Made by a program: the position numbers and the translations under genes. Positions 15,448 through 24,870 of a DNA stretch of 64,000 bases are shown here, in pieces. The notes beneath the pieces are model-generated. The model saw nothing but the letters and a program-made list of their open reading frames with translations. It was not told the origin of the DNA and made no database searches. How positions within the stretch are numbered: the first letter of the stretch is position 1; each line of letters starts with the position of its first letter. The DNA comes from Caballeronia sp. TF1N1 (lineage in GTDB: Bacteria; Pseudomonadota; Gammaproteobacteria; Burkholderiales; Burkholderiaceae): the NCBI RefSeq assembly GCF_022878925.1, contig NZ_CP084627.1, positions 682,001 to 746,000 on the forward strand. Reading direction: 5' to 3'.

Positions 15448-17454
15448 ATGACCGCCAGCAGCGCACCGACACGCCATCCGTTTCCCTCGTCCACGCGGCT
15501 TGTCGAGCGCGGCAAGATCGTCACCGCGCGCGAGGCCGTGCGCCTGATTCATGCGGGCGACACCATCGCGACGAGCGGCTTTGTCGGTATCGGCTTTGCG
15601 GAGGAAGTGGCGATTGCGCTCGAAGCGCGCTTTCTCGAAGATCACGCCGAGGGCAGCGAACCGGTTGCCGATCTCACGCTCGTGTATGCGGCAGGTCAGG
15701 GCGATGGCCGTGGCAAGGGCCTCAATCATCTCGCGCACGAAGGGCTCGTCAAGCGCGTGATCGGCGGTCACTGGGGACTCGTGCCGGGGTTACAGAAGCT
15801 CGCCATCGATAACCGCATCGAAGCTTACAATCTGCCGCAGGGCGTGATTTCACAGCTCTTTCGCGATATTGCCGCGCATCGGCCGGGGCAACTCTCCACG
15901 GTCGGCCTCGGCACTTTCGTCGATCCGCGCAATGGCGGCGGCAAGCTCAACGCGCGCACCACGGAAGATATCGTGCGCGTCATGTCGATCGACGGCGCGG
16001 AGTATCTGTATTACAAGACCTTCCCGATCGATGTCGCCATCGTGCGCGGCACCACCGCCGATCTCAACGGCAACGTCACGATGGAAAAGGAAGCGCTCAC
16101 GCTCGAAGCGCTCAGCATTGCGATGGCCGCGCGCAACTCTGGCGGTATCGTGATCGCACAGGTCGAGCGGCTCGCGGAGTCCAATACCCTCAACTCGCGG
16201 CAGGTGAAGATTCCCGGCGTCATGGTCGATTGCGTGGTGGTGGCGAGTTCCGACAATCACTGGCAGACCTTCGGCGAGCCCTATAGCGCGGCTTATTCGA
16301 GCGAACTGCGGGTTGCGGCAAGTTCGGTTGCACCCATGACGCTGACCGAGCGCAAGATCATCGCGCGGCGCGCCGCGTTCGAATTGATGGCCAATAGCGT
16401 GGTGAATCTCGGCATCGGCATGCCGGAGGGCATTGCAAGCGTAGCGAACGAAGAGCAGGTCATCGACCTCTTCACAATGACGACCGAACCCGGCGTGATC
16501 GGCGGCATTCCCGCGGGCGGACTCAATTTCGGCGCGGCGACCAATACGCAGGCAATCATCGATCAGCCGTATCAATTCGACTTCTACGATGGCGGCGGAC
16601 TCGATATCGCCTTCCTCGGCCTTGCGCAGGCGGACCGCGACGGCAATCTGAACGTGAGCAAGTTCGGGCCGAAACTCGCGGGCGCGGGCGGCTTCATCAA
16701 TATCAGCCAAGCGGCGAAGAAAGTCGTGTTCGTCGGCACGTTCAACGCAGGCAAGCTCGATGTCGGCTTGGAAGACGGCAAGCTCGTGATTCGCCGCGAA
16801 GGCGATTGCCGCAAGTTCGTCGATGCCGTGGAGCATCGCACGTTCAGCGGCCGGTATGCGTTCGAGCGCGGGCAGACGGTGCTGTATATCACCGAGCGCT
16901 GCGTGTTCGAATTGACGCAAGACGGGCTCGCGCTGATCGAAGTGGCGCCCGGTGTAGATATCGAGCGGGACATCGTCGCGCAGATGGGTTTTACGCCGGT
17001 GATCGACGCGCCGCCGCGCCTCATGGACGAACGCATTTTCCGCGATACGCCCATGGGATTGCGCGATACGCTGCTCGGTCTGAACCTCGCGGAGCGCTTC
17101 AGCTACGACGCGCGCAAGAACCTGTTCTTCATCAATTTCGAAGGGCACGAAGTGAAGAATCTTGGCGATGTCGAAGCTATTCGCCGCGAAGTTGCCAAGC
17201 AACTAGCGAACGCAAAGGTGCGCCCACATGCCATTGTCAACTACGACAATTTCTCGATTCGCCCCGATATGCTCGATGCCTATTCGGAGATGGTGACGAA
17301 ACTCGTGGGCGACCACTACGACGGCGTCACGCGCTATACCACGAGCAGTTTCCTGCGCATGAAACTCGGCGATGCGCTCAAGCGTCGCGGCGTCGCGCCT
17401 TATATCTACGAAAGCGCCGAGGAAGCGCGCGATCACGAAAGCCGCCAGGCTTGA
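15448..17454 (+). CDS. Acyl-CoA:acetate/3-ketoacid CoA-transferase with C-terminal extension
   Basis: A 668-aa single-chain family I CoA-transferase. The alpha-like half begins [29 protein letters not shown]. The beta-like half contains [16 protein letters not shown] and the catalytic Glu in [18 protein letters not shown]. The first ~530 residues match the propionate/ketoacid CoA-transferase plan. About 130 further residues ([18 protein letters not shown] through [10 protein letters not shown] to the end) form an extra domain I cannot name. It would move CoA between acetyl-, propionyl- or ketoacyl-CoA and an acid. RBS GAGGAG. Same direction as the AroE-like gene, so possibly one catabolic unit. 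Confidence 0.88.
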   Translation: MTASSAPTRHPFPSSTRLVERGKIVTAREAVRLIHAGDTIATSGFVGIGFAEEVAIALEARFLEDHAEGSEPVADLTLVYAAGQGDGRGKGLNHLAHEGLVKRVIGGHWGLVPGLQKLAIDNRIEAYNLPQGVISQLFRDIAAHRPGQLSTVGLGTFVDPRNGGGKLNARTTEDIVRVMSIDGAEYLYYKTFPIDVAIVRGTTADLNGNVTMEKEALTLEALSIAMAARNSGGIVIAQVERLAESNTLNSRQVKIPGVMVDCVVVASSDNHWQTFGEPYSAAYSSELRVAASSVAPMTLTERKIIARRAAFELMANSVVNLGIGMPEGIASVANEEQVIDLFTMTTEPGVIGGIPAGGLNFGAATNTQAIIDQPYQFDFYDGGGLDIAFLGLAQADRDGNLNVSKFGPKLAGAGGFINISQAAKKVVFVGTFNAGKLDVGLEDGKLVIRREGDCRKFVDAVEHRTFSGRYAFERGQTVLYITERCVFELTQDGLALIEVAPGVDIERDIVAQMGFTPVIDAPPRLMDERIFRDTPMGLRDTLLGLNLAERFSYDARKNLFFINFEGHEVKNLGDVEAIRREVAKQLANAKVRPHAIVNYDNFSIRPDMLDAYSEMVTKLVGDHYDGVTRYTTSSFLRMKLGDALKRRGVAPYIYESAEEARDHESRQA

Positions 17455-17711
17455 GGCGGTTATTAGCTTGTATCGTCTCGTGATAAACACTTTAGGAACG
17501 CACGTTCGCCGTTCGATTGGGACGCCTTTGCTTGCGCACAGATAACCAAAGCTTGAAAACGTCGATGAGCGACCATCGGCCGCCGCGCGAGGAGAATCGC
17601 AAGCACACTATAATCATCGAGTGAATTGCGTATTCGTATCGAAAGCCGTTTCGTCACGGTCATTACGACGAGCGGGACGCGCTTCGAATTACTTCAACAC
17701 GGAGATCAAAC

Positions 17712-18368
17712 ATGTCCATCCGCATTGGCGACGAAGCCCCCGATTTCACCGCGGAAACCACCCAAGGCACGATTCATTTCCATGAATGGATTGGTGACAA
17801 GTGGGCCATTCTGTTCTCGCATCCGAAGGACTTCACGCCTGTCTGCACCACCGAGCTCGGCTACATGGCAAAGCTCAAGCCCGAGTTCGACAAGCGCAAC
17901 ACCAAGGTCATCGGCCTTTCCATCGACCCGGTAACGAACCATTCGCAATGGGCGAAGGACATCGAGGAAACGCAGGGCACGGCCGTCAACTATCCGATGA
18001 TCGGCGACGCGGACCTGAATGTCGCGAAGCTCTACGACATGATTCATCCGAACGCGAGCGGCGGTGGCCCGCGCACCGCGGTCGATAACGCGACCATTCG
18101 CGCGGTGTTTCTAATCGGTCCGGACAAGAAGATCAAGGCAACCTTTACGTACCCAATGAGCGCGGGACGCAACTTCGACGAAGTGCTGCGCCTGCTCGAC
18201 GCACTGCAGCTCAACGCCAAGCACACGGTCGCCACGCCGGTGAACTGGAAACCGGGCGAAGACGTGATCATCCCGACTTCCGTGTCGGACGATGACGCCA
18301 AGAAAAAGTATCCGGAAGGCTTCAAGACGCTCAAGCCGTATCTACGCACGGTCGCGCAGCCGAAATAA
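17712..18368 (+). CDS. 1-Cys peroxiredoxin (Prx6 type)
   Basis: A 218-aa peroxiredoxin. The peroxidatic Cys45 is in PVCTTE, preceded by HPKDFTP; Arg and Thr of the active site are present. No other cysteine occurs, so it is a true 1-Cys enzyme that needs an external thiol. The long C-terminal arm (VNWKPGEDVIIPTSVSDDDA) is typical of the Prx6 group. It reduces peroxides in the cytoplasm. RBS is GGAG of ACACGGAGATC; a TATAAT box at 17607-17612 is a candidate -10. A strong terminator follows. Confidence 0.95.
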   Translation: MSIRIGDEAPDFTAETTQGTIHFHEWIGDKWAILFSHPKDFTPVCTTELGYMAKLKPEFDKRNTKVIGLSIDPVTNHSQWAKDIEETQGTAVNYPMIGDADLNVAKLYDMIHPNASGGGPRTAVDNATIRAVFLIGPDKKIKATFTYPMSAGRNFDEVLRLLDALQLNAKHTVATPVNWKPGEDVIIPTSVSDDDAKKKYPEGFKTLKPYLRTVAQPK

Positions 18369-18384
18369 GCACACGAGCCGACAC

Positions 18385-18429
18385 CGCGCTGGCCGCATGC
18401 ATGTGGATGCGGCCAGCGCGTTTTCTTTT
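18385..18429 (+). terminator. Rho-independent terminator after the peroxiredoxin gene
   Basis: CGCGCTGGCCGCAT and ATGCGGCCAGCGCG form a 14-bp stem (18385-18420), followed by TTTTCTTTT. The T-run touches the stop codon of the convergent ferritin-like gene. Confidence 0.92.
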
Positions 18430-18901
18430 ATGCGTGTCCCGTTCGCCGTTCGGGCGCGGTATCCACTTCACCGGGACGGCGCAACATCTTGTCCACTTCC
18501 CCAGCGTGCAGTTCCTCGGTTTGAATCATCTGTCGCGCATATTCTTCGAGCGCGACCGACCGACCTTCCACGATCTTCAGCAGATCGCGATACAGATCCA
18601 GCGCGAGTTTTTCCGATTGCAGCGATTCGCGCAAAATGGTCGCGATATCGAACGTATGGTTGTCGAGCAACGGACCGATTTCAAGCGACGGATAGGCCCC
18701 GAGCGTGGTGATCCATTCGCCCGCCTGATGCGCATGCAGTAACGATTCGTCCGCCTGTTCGCGCAGCCACGAGACGATCGGTATCCGGCCGAAGCCGAAG
18801 ACCAGGAAGGAGTAGTGGGTGTATCGCACGACGCCCGCCAGTTCGGATTCGAGAATCCGGTTGAGCACGCCGACGACTGCTTCCTTATCGAGTTCCGCCA
18901 T
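18428..18901 (-). CDS. Ferritin-like/bacterioferritin family protein
   Basis: A 157-aa four-helix-bundle protein. Di-iron-type ligands are spaced as in ferritin-like proteins: ESELAGVVRYTHY (helix A), DESLLHAHQAGEW (helix B), ESLQSEKLALDLYRDLL (helix C) and QTEELHAGEVDKML (helix D). It probably stores iron or protects against peroxide by iron sequestration. RBS GGAGG precedes ATG 18901. It converges with the peroxiredoxin gene, so two oxidative-defence genes lie back to back. True bacterioferritin would bind heme through a Met; that is not clear here. Confidence 0.85.
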   Translation of the reverse strand: MAELDKEAVVGVLNRILESELAGVVRYTHYSFLVFGFGRIPIVSWLREQADESLLHAHQAGEWITTLGAYPSLEIGPLLDNHTFDIATILRESLQSEKLALDLYRDLLKIVEGRSVALEEYARQMIQTEELHAGEVDKMLRRPGEVDTAPERRTGHA

Positions 18902-19050
18902 GTTTGCCTCCGTGTTTCCAGTATGGAACGCTCAGCGTGAAAAGGGCATTCACCCATTGTAGTCACGCCGACGCCGTATGTAAGCCGCACGAATCGCGCG
19001 CAAGATACGGTCCACGGGAAGGCAACGGCTTTCGAACTTCCTGCAGTGCC

Positions 19051-19749
19051 TCAGACGGTCTCTTCCAGCCAGACCGACGCCGCACGCGAAAGCACCTGCG
19101 ACATGGCGGAGCGCGCGCCTTCGCCATCGACGGTCTCGATGGCACGTACGACCTTGCCATAATCGCCGAGTTGCGCATCGGTGGAGACAGTCTGCGTGCG
19201 AACGGTTGCCTTCATCGCACGGATGCCGACGCGCACCACGCAACCCATTTGCTGCAACAGTTCGTCGCCACTCGCTTCGATGATGGCGGCTTGCAACGCT
19301 TCTTCAGCGGAAGATTGCAGGCTTTCCGAAGGGCCTGCATGGACGAGCCGCTGAAAGGCCGCGTTGATGCCAATACGCTGATGCCGGTTCGCGCGTATGG
19401 CGGCGAGCGCGGCAGCGGGCGGATCGACGAGTGCGCGAAACTCGATCAGACGGCGCATGCATTCCTGATCGGGCATGGCGCGCAAACGCCAGTCGGCGAC
19501 TTCTTCATCGAACACGAGCCATTCTTTCGCGGGCTTGATACGCGTGCCGGTCTTGGGCCGCACATCGAGCATGCGTCGCGAGATCAGAATGCTGAGCGCC
19601 TCGCGCATGATGGTCCGGCTTACCCCGTGCTTCTTCGAAAGAATCACTTGCGGAGGCAATACGTTGTCCTTGTATTCCCCGCTGACGATGCTCGCGACAA
19701 GCTGATTCACCACGCGCTTGACGAGCGATGTTTCATATCCATGATTCAT
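19051..19749 (-). CDS. GntR-family regulator (FadR/FCD subfamily)
   Basis: A 232-aa DNA-binding repressor/activator from ATG 19749. The winged HTH (about residues 10-75) reads VVNQLVASIVSGEYKDNVLPPQVILSKKHGVSRTIMREALSIL. The C-terminal all-helical FCD domain (about 90-225) includes EFRALVDPPAAALAA and should bind a small organic-acid effector. The frame is open upstream to 19995, but that part is low-complexity and not family-like. It diverges from the ketopantoate-reductase-like gene 474 bp away and probably regulates it. The ribosome site is weak, so the exact start is uncertain. Confidence 0.85.
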   Translation of the reverse strand: MNHGYETSLVKRVVNQLVASIVSGEYKDNVLPPQVILSKKHGVSRTIMREALSILISRRMLDVRPKTGTRIKPAKEWLVFDEEVADWRLRAMPDQECMRRLIEFRALVDPPAAALAAIRANRHQRIGINAAFQRLVHAGPSESLQSSAEEALQAAIIEASGDELLQQMGCVVRVGIRAMKATVRTQTVSTDAQLGDYGKVVRAIETVDGEGARSAMSQVLSRAASVWLEETV

Positions 19750-20008
19750 GTTTTTGTTCTCGTGAAAACGCCCAAGCCTCTGCCGCGCCTCGCCCGTCGC
19801 CGAGCGGCTTGCCGCTTTGCTTTTTGTTTCTGCTCTCGGTACCACTCTTCGTTGGGTGATCACGGCTTCTTCGCCGCAACCTGGTCTCCCCGTTATCAGC
19901 CATCCCGTAGCGGTCGTCCTTTTATGAACGGCATCGTCGATCCGCTTGACGGAGCGTATCTCCCGCACGTACGTTTTAACAATATGGTTCATCACGAAAA
20001 CGACTGAC

Positions 20009-20024
20009 TATAGTGCGTCCGCAC
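20009..20024 (+). promoter_or_regulatory. Candidate promoter/operator in the GntR - reductase spacer
   Basis: TATAGT (20009-20014, a possible -10) is overlapped by an inverted repeat GTGCG-TC-CGCAC (20013-20024). A GntR-type repressor could bind here to control the reductase gene starting at 20224. The remaining sequence of 19750-20223 shows no supported gene. Confidence 0.3.
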
Positions 20025-20223
20025 ACAGTGTTTTTCGCGCAAGCGTTTGCGAGGAGGCGCGTGTCGGCAAGCTCGATGCGGTCTGCGAAGCATTCGAGTG
20101 GCTTGCCGCCATGTATCGACATGGAACGCCAACGCTTGCCGATGTGTTATTTTCCGAACCGATAGACGCTGCATTTGCTCGGCGTCACCGGTCAACGACA
20201 ACGCAACGGAGCGAGGAAAGGAC

Positions 20224-21117
20224 ATGAAAGTAGCCGTCATGGGCGCAGGCGCGGTGGGCTGCTATTACGGCGGCATGCTCGCGCGCGCGGGTCATGAGGT
20301 CGTGCTGATCGCGCGGCCGCAGCACGTCGAGGCCATAACGCGCGATGGTCTGCGTCTCGAAACGCAAACCTTCGATGAACGTGTGCAGATTGCGGCAAGC
20401 ACCGAAGCGAGCGCAGTGCGAGGAGCGAAGCTCGTGCTGTTCTGCGTGAAGTCCACCGATACCGAAAGCGCCGCCGCGTTACTCAAACCGCATCTCGAAC
20501 GCGATGCGCTGGTTTTGTCGCTGCAAAATGGCGTCGAGAACGCCGAGCGCTTGCGTGAGTATGTGCCGCAAGAAGTGGCGGCGGCCGTGGTCTATGTCGC
20601 GTCCGAAATGGCAGGGCCGGGACATATGAAGCACCACGGGCGTGGTGAACTGGTGATCGAGCCATCGAGTACGAGCGAAGAAGTCGCGCACGCCTTCGTG
20701 GCCGCCGGCGTGCCCACCGACATCTCCGACAACGTGCGCGGCGCGCTGTGGGTCAAACTCGTCTTGAACTGCACCTACAATGCGCTTTCAGCGCTTTCGC
20801 AGTTGCCTTATGGACGCATCGTGAAGGGTGAGGGCGTAACGCGCGTCATGCGCGATATCGTCGATGAATGCACGGCCGTCGCTCGTGCCGAAGGCGTGAC
20901 CTTACCTGGCGATGTGGATGCGGCCGTGCGCCGTATCGCGGAGACCATGCCGAACCAATTTTCGTCGACGGCTCAGGACGTGATGCGTGGCAAGCGCAGC
21001 GAGATCGACCATCTGAACGGGTTGATCGTGCGACGTGGCGATGCGCTCGGTGTAGCGACGCCGGCTAATCGCATGTTGCATGTTTTGGTGAAGCTCGTGG
21101 AGAGCAAGGCAGATTGA
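20224..21117 (+). CDS. 2-dehydropantoate 2-reductase (ketopantoate reductase) family enzyme
   Basis: A 297-aa NADP-dependent reductase from ATG 20224 with GAGGAAAG upstream. The N-terminal Rossmann motif GAGAVGCYYGGMLARAGHEV is canonical. The catalytic Lys lies in WVKLVLNCTYNALSAL, and a second conserved site is SSTAQDVMRGKRSEIDHLNG. It could make pantoate from ketopantoate (PanE), but burkholderias have several paralogs used for other 2-keto acids. The divergent GntR regulator suggests a catabolic or accessory role rather than the housekeeping copy. Confidence 0.87.
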   Translation: MKVAVMGAGAVGCYYGGMLARAGHEVVLIARPQHVEAITRDGLRLETQTFDERVQIAASTEASAVRGAKLVLFCVKSTDTESAAALLKPHLERDALVLSLQNGVENAERLREYVPQEVAAAVVYVASEMAGPGHMKHHGRGELVIEPSSTSEEVAHAFVAAGVPTDISDNVRGALWVKLVLNCTYNALSALSQLPYGRIVKGEGVTRVMRDIVDECTAVARAEGVTLPGDVDAAVRRIAETMPNQFSSTAQDVMRGKRSEIDHLNGLIVRRGDALGVATPANRMLHVLVKLVESKAD

Positions 21118-21199
21118 ATGCCGAAGGGAGCCAGGCACGCGTGATGCTCAAATGTAGCAGGCGCAGAACTGTCAGCGCTACAACTCCCGGAGGTTCACC

Positions 21200-21538
21200 A
21201 TGAAGTCGATCATCAAAGTCGTGGCCGTTGCTGCCGTTGTGGTGGCGCCGGTTCTTTCTTTCGCTCAGTCGGACACCAATTCGGCCGTGACGCGCTCGCA
21301 AGTCAAGCAAGACCTGCAACAGGTCGAAGCGGCGGGCTATAACCCCGCGGCAGGCGACCGCACGACGTATCCGGCGGATGTACAGGCCGCCGAAGGCCGC
21401 GCCGCGCGCCAGAATGGTGCAGCGTCGGCCAACGATAGCGCGTATGGCGGCTCGGATTATTACCGCGCATCCACCGGCTCGCGCGCCATGCCGCCCGTAA
21501 ATAACGACGGCTCCAAGCCGACCTATTTCGGCCACTAA
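21200..21538 (+). CDS. DUF4148 domain-containing exported protein
   Basis: A 112-aa small periplasmic protein. It has a Sec signal (MKSIIKVVAVAAVVVAPVLS, cleavage after FAQ) and the family core TRSQVKQDLQQVEAAGYNPAAGDRTTYPADVQAAE. DUF4148 proteins are abundant, almost diagnostic, in Burkholderiales and have no known function. RBS GGAGG. Preceded by an 80-bp spacer from the reductase gene and followed by a hairpin, so probably a single-gene unit. Confidence 0.93.
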   Translation: MKSIIKVVAVAAVVVAPVLSFAQSDTNSAVTRSQVKQDLQQVEAAGYNPAAGDRTTYPADVQAAEGRAARQNGAASANDSAYGGSDYYRASTGSRAMPPVNNDGSKPTYFGH

Positions 21539-21547
21539 GCGATGCTC

Positions 21548-21572
21548 GCGGTAGCGCTTAAACGGCGCTACC
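21548..21572 (+). terminator. Hairpin after the DUF4148 gene (weak terminator)
   Basis: CGGTAGCGC and GCGCTACCG form a perfect 9-bp stem with a 7-nt loop, directly after the gene. The following CCGTCCGTTTC has only a short T-run, so termination would be inefficient. Confidence 0.45.
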
Positions 21573-21644
21573 GCCGTCCGTTTCTGCGCGGTTCATACAA
21601 CGGCGCTACCATGGCTTTCCCTTCGAAAACGGCAGGAAGAAGCC

Positions 21645-22022
21645 ATGGAACGTACCGTCAAGATTCCCGGTCCCGATCATCCGATTACTGTCCAGCCCAG
21701 TCCCGCGCATGTTGTTGTGAAGGCGGGCGGCCGCGTAATAGCCGACACAAGCAAAGCGCTATCCTTGCGCGAAGCCTCATATGGCGAGGTGCTTTATCTG
21801 CCGCGCGATGACGCCGACATGTCGCAACTCACGCGCACTTCACACGAGACGTACTGTCCTTACAAAGGCGTTTGCAGCTACTACAGCATCACGAGCCTGG
21901 GCGTAAAAGGCGTCAACGCCGTTTGGACCTACGAGCAACCCTACGATGCCGTCGCCGGAATTAAGGACCATCTCGCGTTCTATCCCGACCGTGTCGATTC
22001 CATCGAAAAGCAGGGCACTTAA
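21645..22022 (+). CDS. DUF427 domain-containing protein
   Basis: A 125-aa cytoplasmic protein with the DUF427 beta-tent core: VVVKAGGRVIADTSKALSL, LYLPRDDADMSQLTRTSHETYCPYKGVCSYYSI and a C-terminal DHLAFYPDRVD. The family is widespread, of unknown enzymatic role, with a conserved Tyr-Cys-Pro-x-KG patch seen here. It converges on the ArgP-like gene with 3 bp between stops. The ATG at 21645 has AGGAAG upstream. Confidence 0.9.
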   Translation: MERTVKIPGPDHPITVQPSPAHVVVKAGGRVIADTSKALSLREASYGEVLYLPRDDADMSQLTRTSHETYCPYKGVCSYYSITSLGVKGVNAVWTYEQPYDAVAGIKDHLAFYPDRVDSIEKQGT

Positions 22023-22025
22023 GAC

Positions 22026-22919
22026 TCAACTCAGCGACGACTTCGCCCGGGCGCGTAGTTCGGCGGTGAAGTCGTCGAGCCAGCCTAAGGCCAAGCGCCA
22101 GTTTTGCCAGTAAAGATCGATATCGAGTCGCGTGCCCGGCAATAGCTCGACCAGTTCGCCACTTTCGAGCCGCGACTCGACTAGCCGTTGCGGGCACATG
22201 CCCCATGCAAGTCCGGACGTGCACGCGCGCAGGAAACCTTCGCCGTGCGGAACAAAATGCGCGGGCGGTGCAATATCGGCACGAACAACGCGGCGAACAA
22301 AGCGCTTTTGCAATTCGTCCTTCTCGTTGAAATTCACACATGGCGCGCGACGCAATGCCTCGCGTGTCAGTCCTTCCGCGAAATAGCGCTTGAAATAACC
22401 GGGCGAACACACCGCTCGATAACGCATGCGACCAAGCTTGACCGACCGCCAGCCCGGTGCAGCATCGGCTTGCGTGGTGACGGCGCCTTGTACATCGCCC
22501 GCACGGATACGCTCTGCGGTGTGATCCTGATCGTCCACGACCACATCGAGCAACAGCGCACGTTCGATGCAGAAGTCAGCGGTGGCGTCGATGAACCATG
22601 TGCTCATGCTGTCGTCGTTCACCGCGATGCGCAGCCTGGCGCGGCTCCCGCTCGTCGTGCCGGGTAGTGTGGGCATGCGACCACCCAGTTCGGCTTCGAG
22701 CAATTGCACGCGTTCGGTATGGCGGCACAATAGCGCGCCTGAGGAGGTGGCCTCGCACGGCTGTCCGCGTCGCACGAGCAGGCTGCCCACGCGTTCTTCC
22801 AACAACTTCACGCGCTGCGAGACGGCCGAAGGCGTGACGCTCAACAACGCTGCCGCGCGCTCGAACGAACCGGTGCGAACGACCGCAAGCAAGGCATCGA
22901 GCGAGGCGTAGTCGAGCAT
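22026..22919 (-). CDS. argP: LysR-family regulator, ArgP-like
   Basis: A 297-aa LysR regulator. The N-terminal winged HTH (LDALLAVVRTGSFERAAALLSVTPSAVSQRVKLLEERVGS) and the segment SLLVRRGQPCEATSSGALLCRHTERVQLLE are characteristic of ArgP/IciA. The effector domain fills the rest. ArgP senses lysine and arginine and controls amino-acid export and metabolism in relatives. It diverges from an aminotransferase gene about 100 bp away, the likely target. No LysE-type exporter is adjacent, which differs from the usual arrangement. Confidence 0.88.
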   Translation of the reverse strand: MLDYASLDALLAVVRTGSFERAAALLSVTPSAVSQRVKLLEERVGSLLVRRGQPCEATSSGALLCRHTERVQLLEAELGGRMPTLPGTTSGSRARLRIAVNDDSMSTWFIDATADFCIERALLLDVVVDDQDHTAERIRAGDVQGAVTTQADAAPGWRSVKLGRMRYRAVCSPGYFKRYFAEGLTREALRRAPCVNFNEKDELQKRFVRRVVRADIAPPAHFVPHGEGFLRACTSGLAWGMCPQRLVESRLESGELVELLPGTRLDIDLYWQNWRLALGWLDDFTAELRARAKSSLS

Positions 22920-23015
22920 TAGCGTTCCTTAATCGAACTTAGAAAGATTAGCTGGCTTCATGGGCTTTTACTGCGAGAGACTACGGCTTTCGTCGACCAT
23001 GATCAAGCCCACGCC

Positions 23016-24134
23016 ATGAATCCCACACCTTTCAAGCTGGAACGTTACTTCGCACAGCACGAATTCACCGCACGGCATTTGCTGTGCAGTTCCGATCCCG
23101 AATCGATGTCGGTGCGTGACCTGCTCGCGCTCGAACCGCAAGCAAGCGACGGCTTGTTCGATACCTGGCTCGGCTACACGGAATATCCGGGCGCATCGGA
23201 CTTGCGAACCGAGCTGGCGGCCATGTATGAGTGCATGGATGCAAGCGGGATCATCGTGCATACGGGCGCTCAGGAAGCGATCTTTTCGTTCATGAACACG
23301 ATGCTTGAGGCGGGCGATCATGTCATCGTGCACATGCCCGGCTATCAATCGCATTACTCGGTGGCTGAAGCGCTGGGCGTAAGTGTATCGCCGTGGCGAG
23401 CAAACGAAGCGGGCGGCTGGGCGCTCGATCCGGCCGATCTCGAAGCGCTGCTGAAGCCGCAAACGCGCGCCATCGTCCTTTGCTCGCCGCACAACCCGAC
23501 CGGGTATCTGCCATCGCGCGAGGTGTTCGACGCTACCGTTTCGTTTGCGCGCAAGCACGGACTGTGGCTCTTCAGCGATGAGGTCTATCGCGGCCTCGAA
23601 CACGACTGTGCCGACCGCCTTCCCGCCGCATGCGATGTCTACGAGCGTGCAATCACGCTCGGTGCGTTATCGAAGACGCATGGACTGGCGGGCTTGCGCA
23701 TCGGCTGGATTGCAACGCAAAGCGCCGAAGTGCTGCAACGCATGAGCGTCTTCAAGGACTATCTGACGATCAGTAACAGCGCGCCGAGCGAGTATCTTGC
23801 AACCATCGCCGCGCGTCATTCGGACACGCTCATCGAGCGTAATGTTTCTATCGTCCGTGAAAATCTACGGGTGCTTGATAAATTCATGGCACGCCACGCC
23901 ATGAATTTCGAATGGCATCGGCCGCGTGCGGGCACGATCGGCTTCGTGCGGCTCAGGCAGGAGCGCGCCAGCAGCTTTTGCGCCGAGTTGCTGCAGGACA
24001 CGGGCGTGCTGCTGCTTCCTTCGACCTTGCTCGATTACGGCGACGCACATTTTCGCATTGGCTTCGGCAGGCGGAATATGCCCGCCGTTCTCGATTACGT
24101 CGACGCCTGGCTCGAAACGCGCGCACCGCGCTAA
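23016..24134 (+). CDS. PLP-dependent aminotransferase class I/II
   Basis: A 372-aa fold-type I aminotransferase. It shows SPHNPTG (Asn contacting PLP), SDEVYRGLEH (Asp/Tyr), and the Schiff-base Lys in ALSKTHGLAGLRIGW. An Arg for the substrate carboxylate lies in FRIGFGRRNMP. Its length is a little short but complete. Amino-acid specificity cannot be read from the sequence. It is divergent from the ArgP-like regulator and probably controlled by it; its stop lies 5 bp from that of msrA, converging. Confidence 0.9.
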   Translation: MNPTPFKLERYFAQHEFTARHLLCSSDPESMSVRDLLALEPQASDGLFDTWLGYTEYPGASDLRTELAAMYECMDASGIIVHTGAQEAIFSFMNTMLEAGDHVIVHMPGYQSHYSVAEALGVSVSPWRANEAGGWALDPADLEALLKPQTRAIVLCSPHNPTGYLPSREVFDATVSFARKHGLWLFSDEVYRGLEHDCADRLPAACDVYERAITLGALSKTHGLAGLRIGWIATQSAEVLQRMSVFKDYLTISNSAPSEYLATIAARHSDTLIERNVSIVRENLRVLDKFMARHAMNFEWHRPRAGTIGFVRLRQERASSFCAELLQDTGVLLLPSTLLDYGDAHFRIGFGRRNMPAVLDYVDAWLETRAPR

Positions 24135-24139
24135 GACGT

Positions 24140-24853
24140 TTATTTCGACGCGACCGCTACGAGCACCGCGTCGTTTCTATAAGCCTGCGGGAATAATTGC
24201 TTGAGATTTCCCACCTTAGGCAGATCGTTAATCGCTATATACGTGCTTTCCGGATGTTCGCTCAAGTAATTCTGGTGGTAAGCCTCGGCCGGATAAAAGC
24301 CTTTGTAATTCTCGACATGAGTCACGATCTTGCCGGAATAAACATGCGCCGCATCGAGTTGCGCGATATATGCGGTAGCGACATCGCGCTGAGTCGTATT
24401 TTGCGGAAAGACTGCCGAGCGATATTGCGTGCCGTGATCCGGTCCTTGGTGATTCAACTCGGTGGGGTTATGCGCGACCGAAAAGAAAATCTGCAAGAGC
24501 CGGCCATAAGTCACTTCGGCAGGATCGTAGGTTATGCGCACCGACTCCGCATGGCCCGTATCGCCTTCGCTTACGCGCTCGTATTGAGCGGTATCGGCAT
24601 TGCCGCCCGTATAGCCCGAGACGACTTCCTTAACGCCACGCACGTGCTGAAACACGCCTTGCACGCCCCAGAAGCAACCGCCGGCAAATACCGCCGTCTC
24701 CGTGTGGGTGGCGCCTACGCTCTCGTCATGCGCGGGTGCAGGAATGACCTTGGCGTCTTCACTCGAATGCGCGGTTTGCTGCAACGCGAAAGCACCTGCA
24801 ACCAGCGCAGCCACGCTAAGGGCCTTGCCTGTCTTGCTGAATTTATTCGCCAT
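24140..24853 (-). CDS. msrA: Peptide methionine-(S)-S-oxide reductase MsrA, exported
   Basis: A 237-aa MsrA. An N-terminal signal-like stretch (KALSVAALVAGAFALQQTAHS) places it in the periplasm, unlike the cytosolic housekeeping enzyme. The catalytic Cys60 is in AGGCFWG; GDTGHAESVRITYDP and DHGTQYRSAVFP are present. It repairs S-sulfoxides of protein methionine. ATG 24853 has GAGGAG. It is the last gene of msrB-dipZ-msrA, 17 bp after the DipZ-like gene, which probably supplies its reducing power. Confidence 0.94.
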   Translation of the reverse strand: MANKFSKTGKALSVAALVAGAFALQQTAHSSEDAKVIPAPAHDESVGATHTETAVFAGGCFWGVQGVFQHVRGVKEVVSGYTGGNADTAQYERVSEGDTGHAESVRITYDPAEVTYGRLLQIFFSVAHNPTELNHQGPDHGTQYRSAVFPQNTTQRDVATAYIAQLDAAHVYSGKIVTHVENYKGFYPAEAYHQNYLSEHPESTYIAINDLPKVGNLKQLFPQAYRNDAVLVAVASK

Positions 24854-24870
24854 GATGGCTCCTCGATGAA

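Noticed and set aside
19750..19995. N-terminal extension of the GntR frame at 19051-19749
   Set aside because: The first 82 codons are not GntR-like and the HTH starts directly after ATG 19749.
20047..20223. N-terminal extension of the ketopantoate-reductase-like frame
   Set aside because: The Rossmann GAGAVG motif must be close to the start, and GAGGAAAG precedes ATG 20224; the extension is Arg/Cys-rich and not family-like.
19946..20227. A 93-codon plus-strand open frame upstream of the reductase
   Set aside because: It overlaps the likely promoter and operator, has no ribosome site and no recognisable domain.
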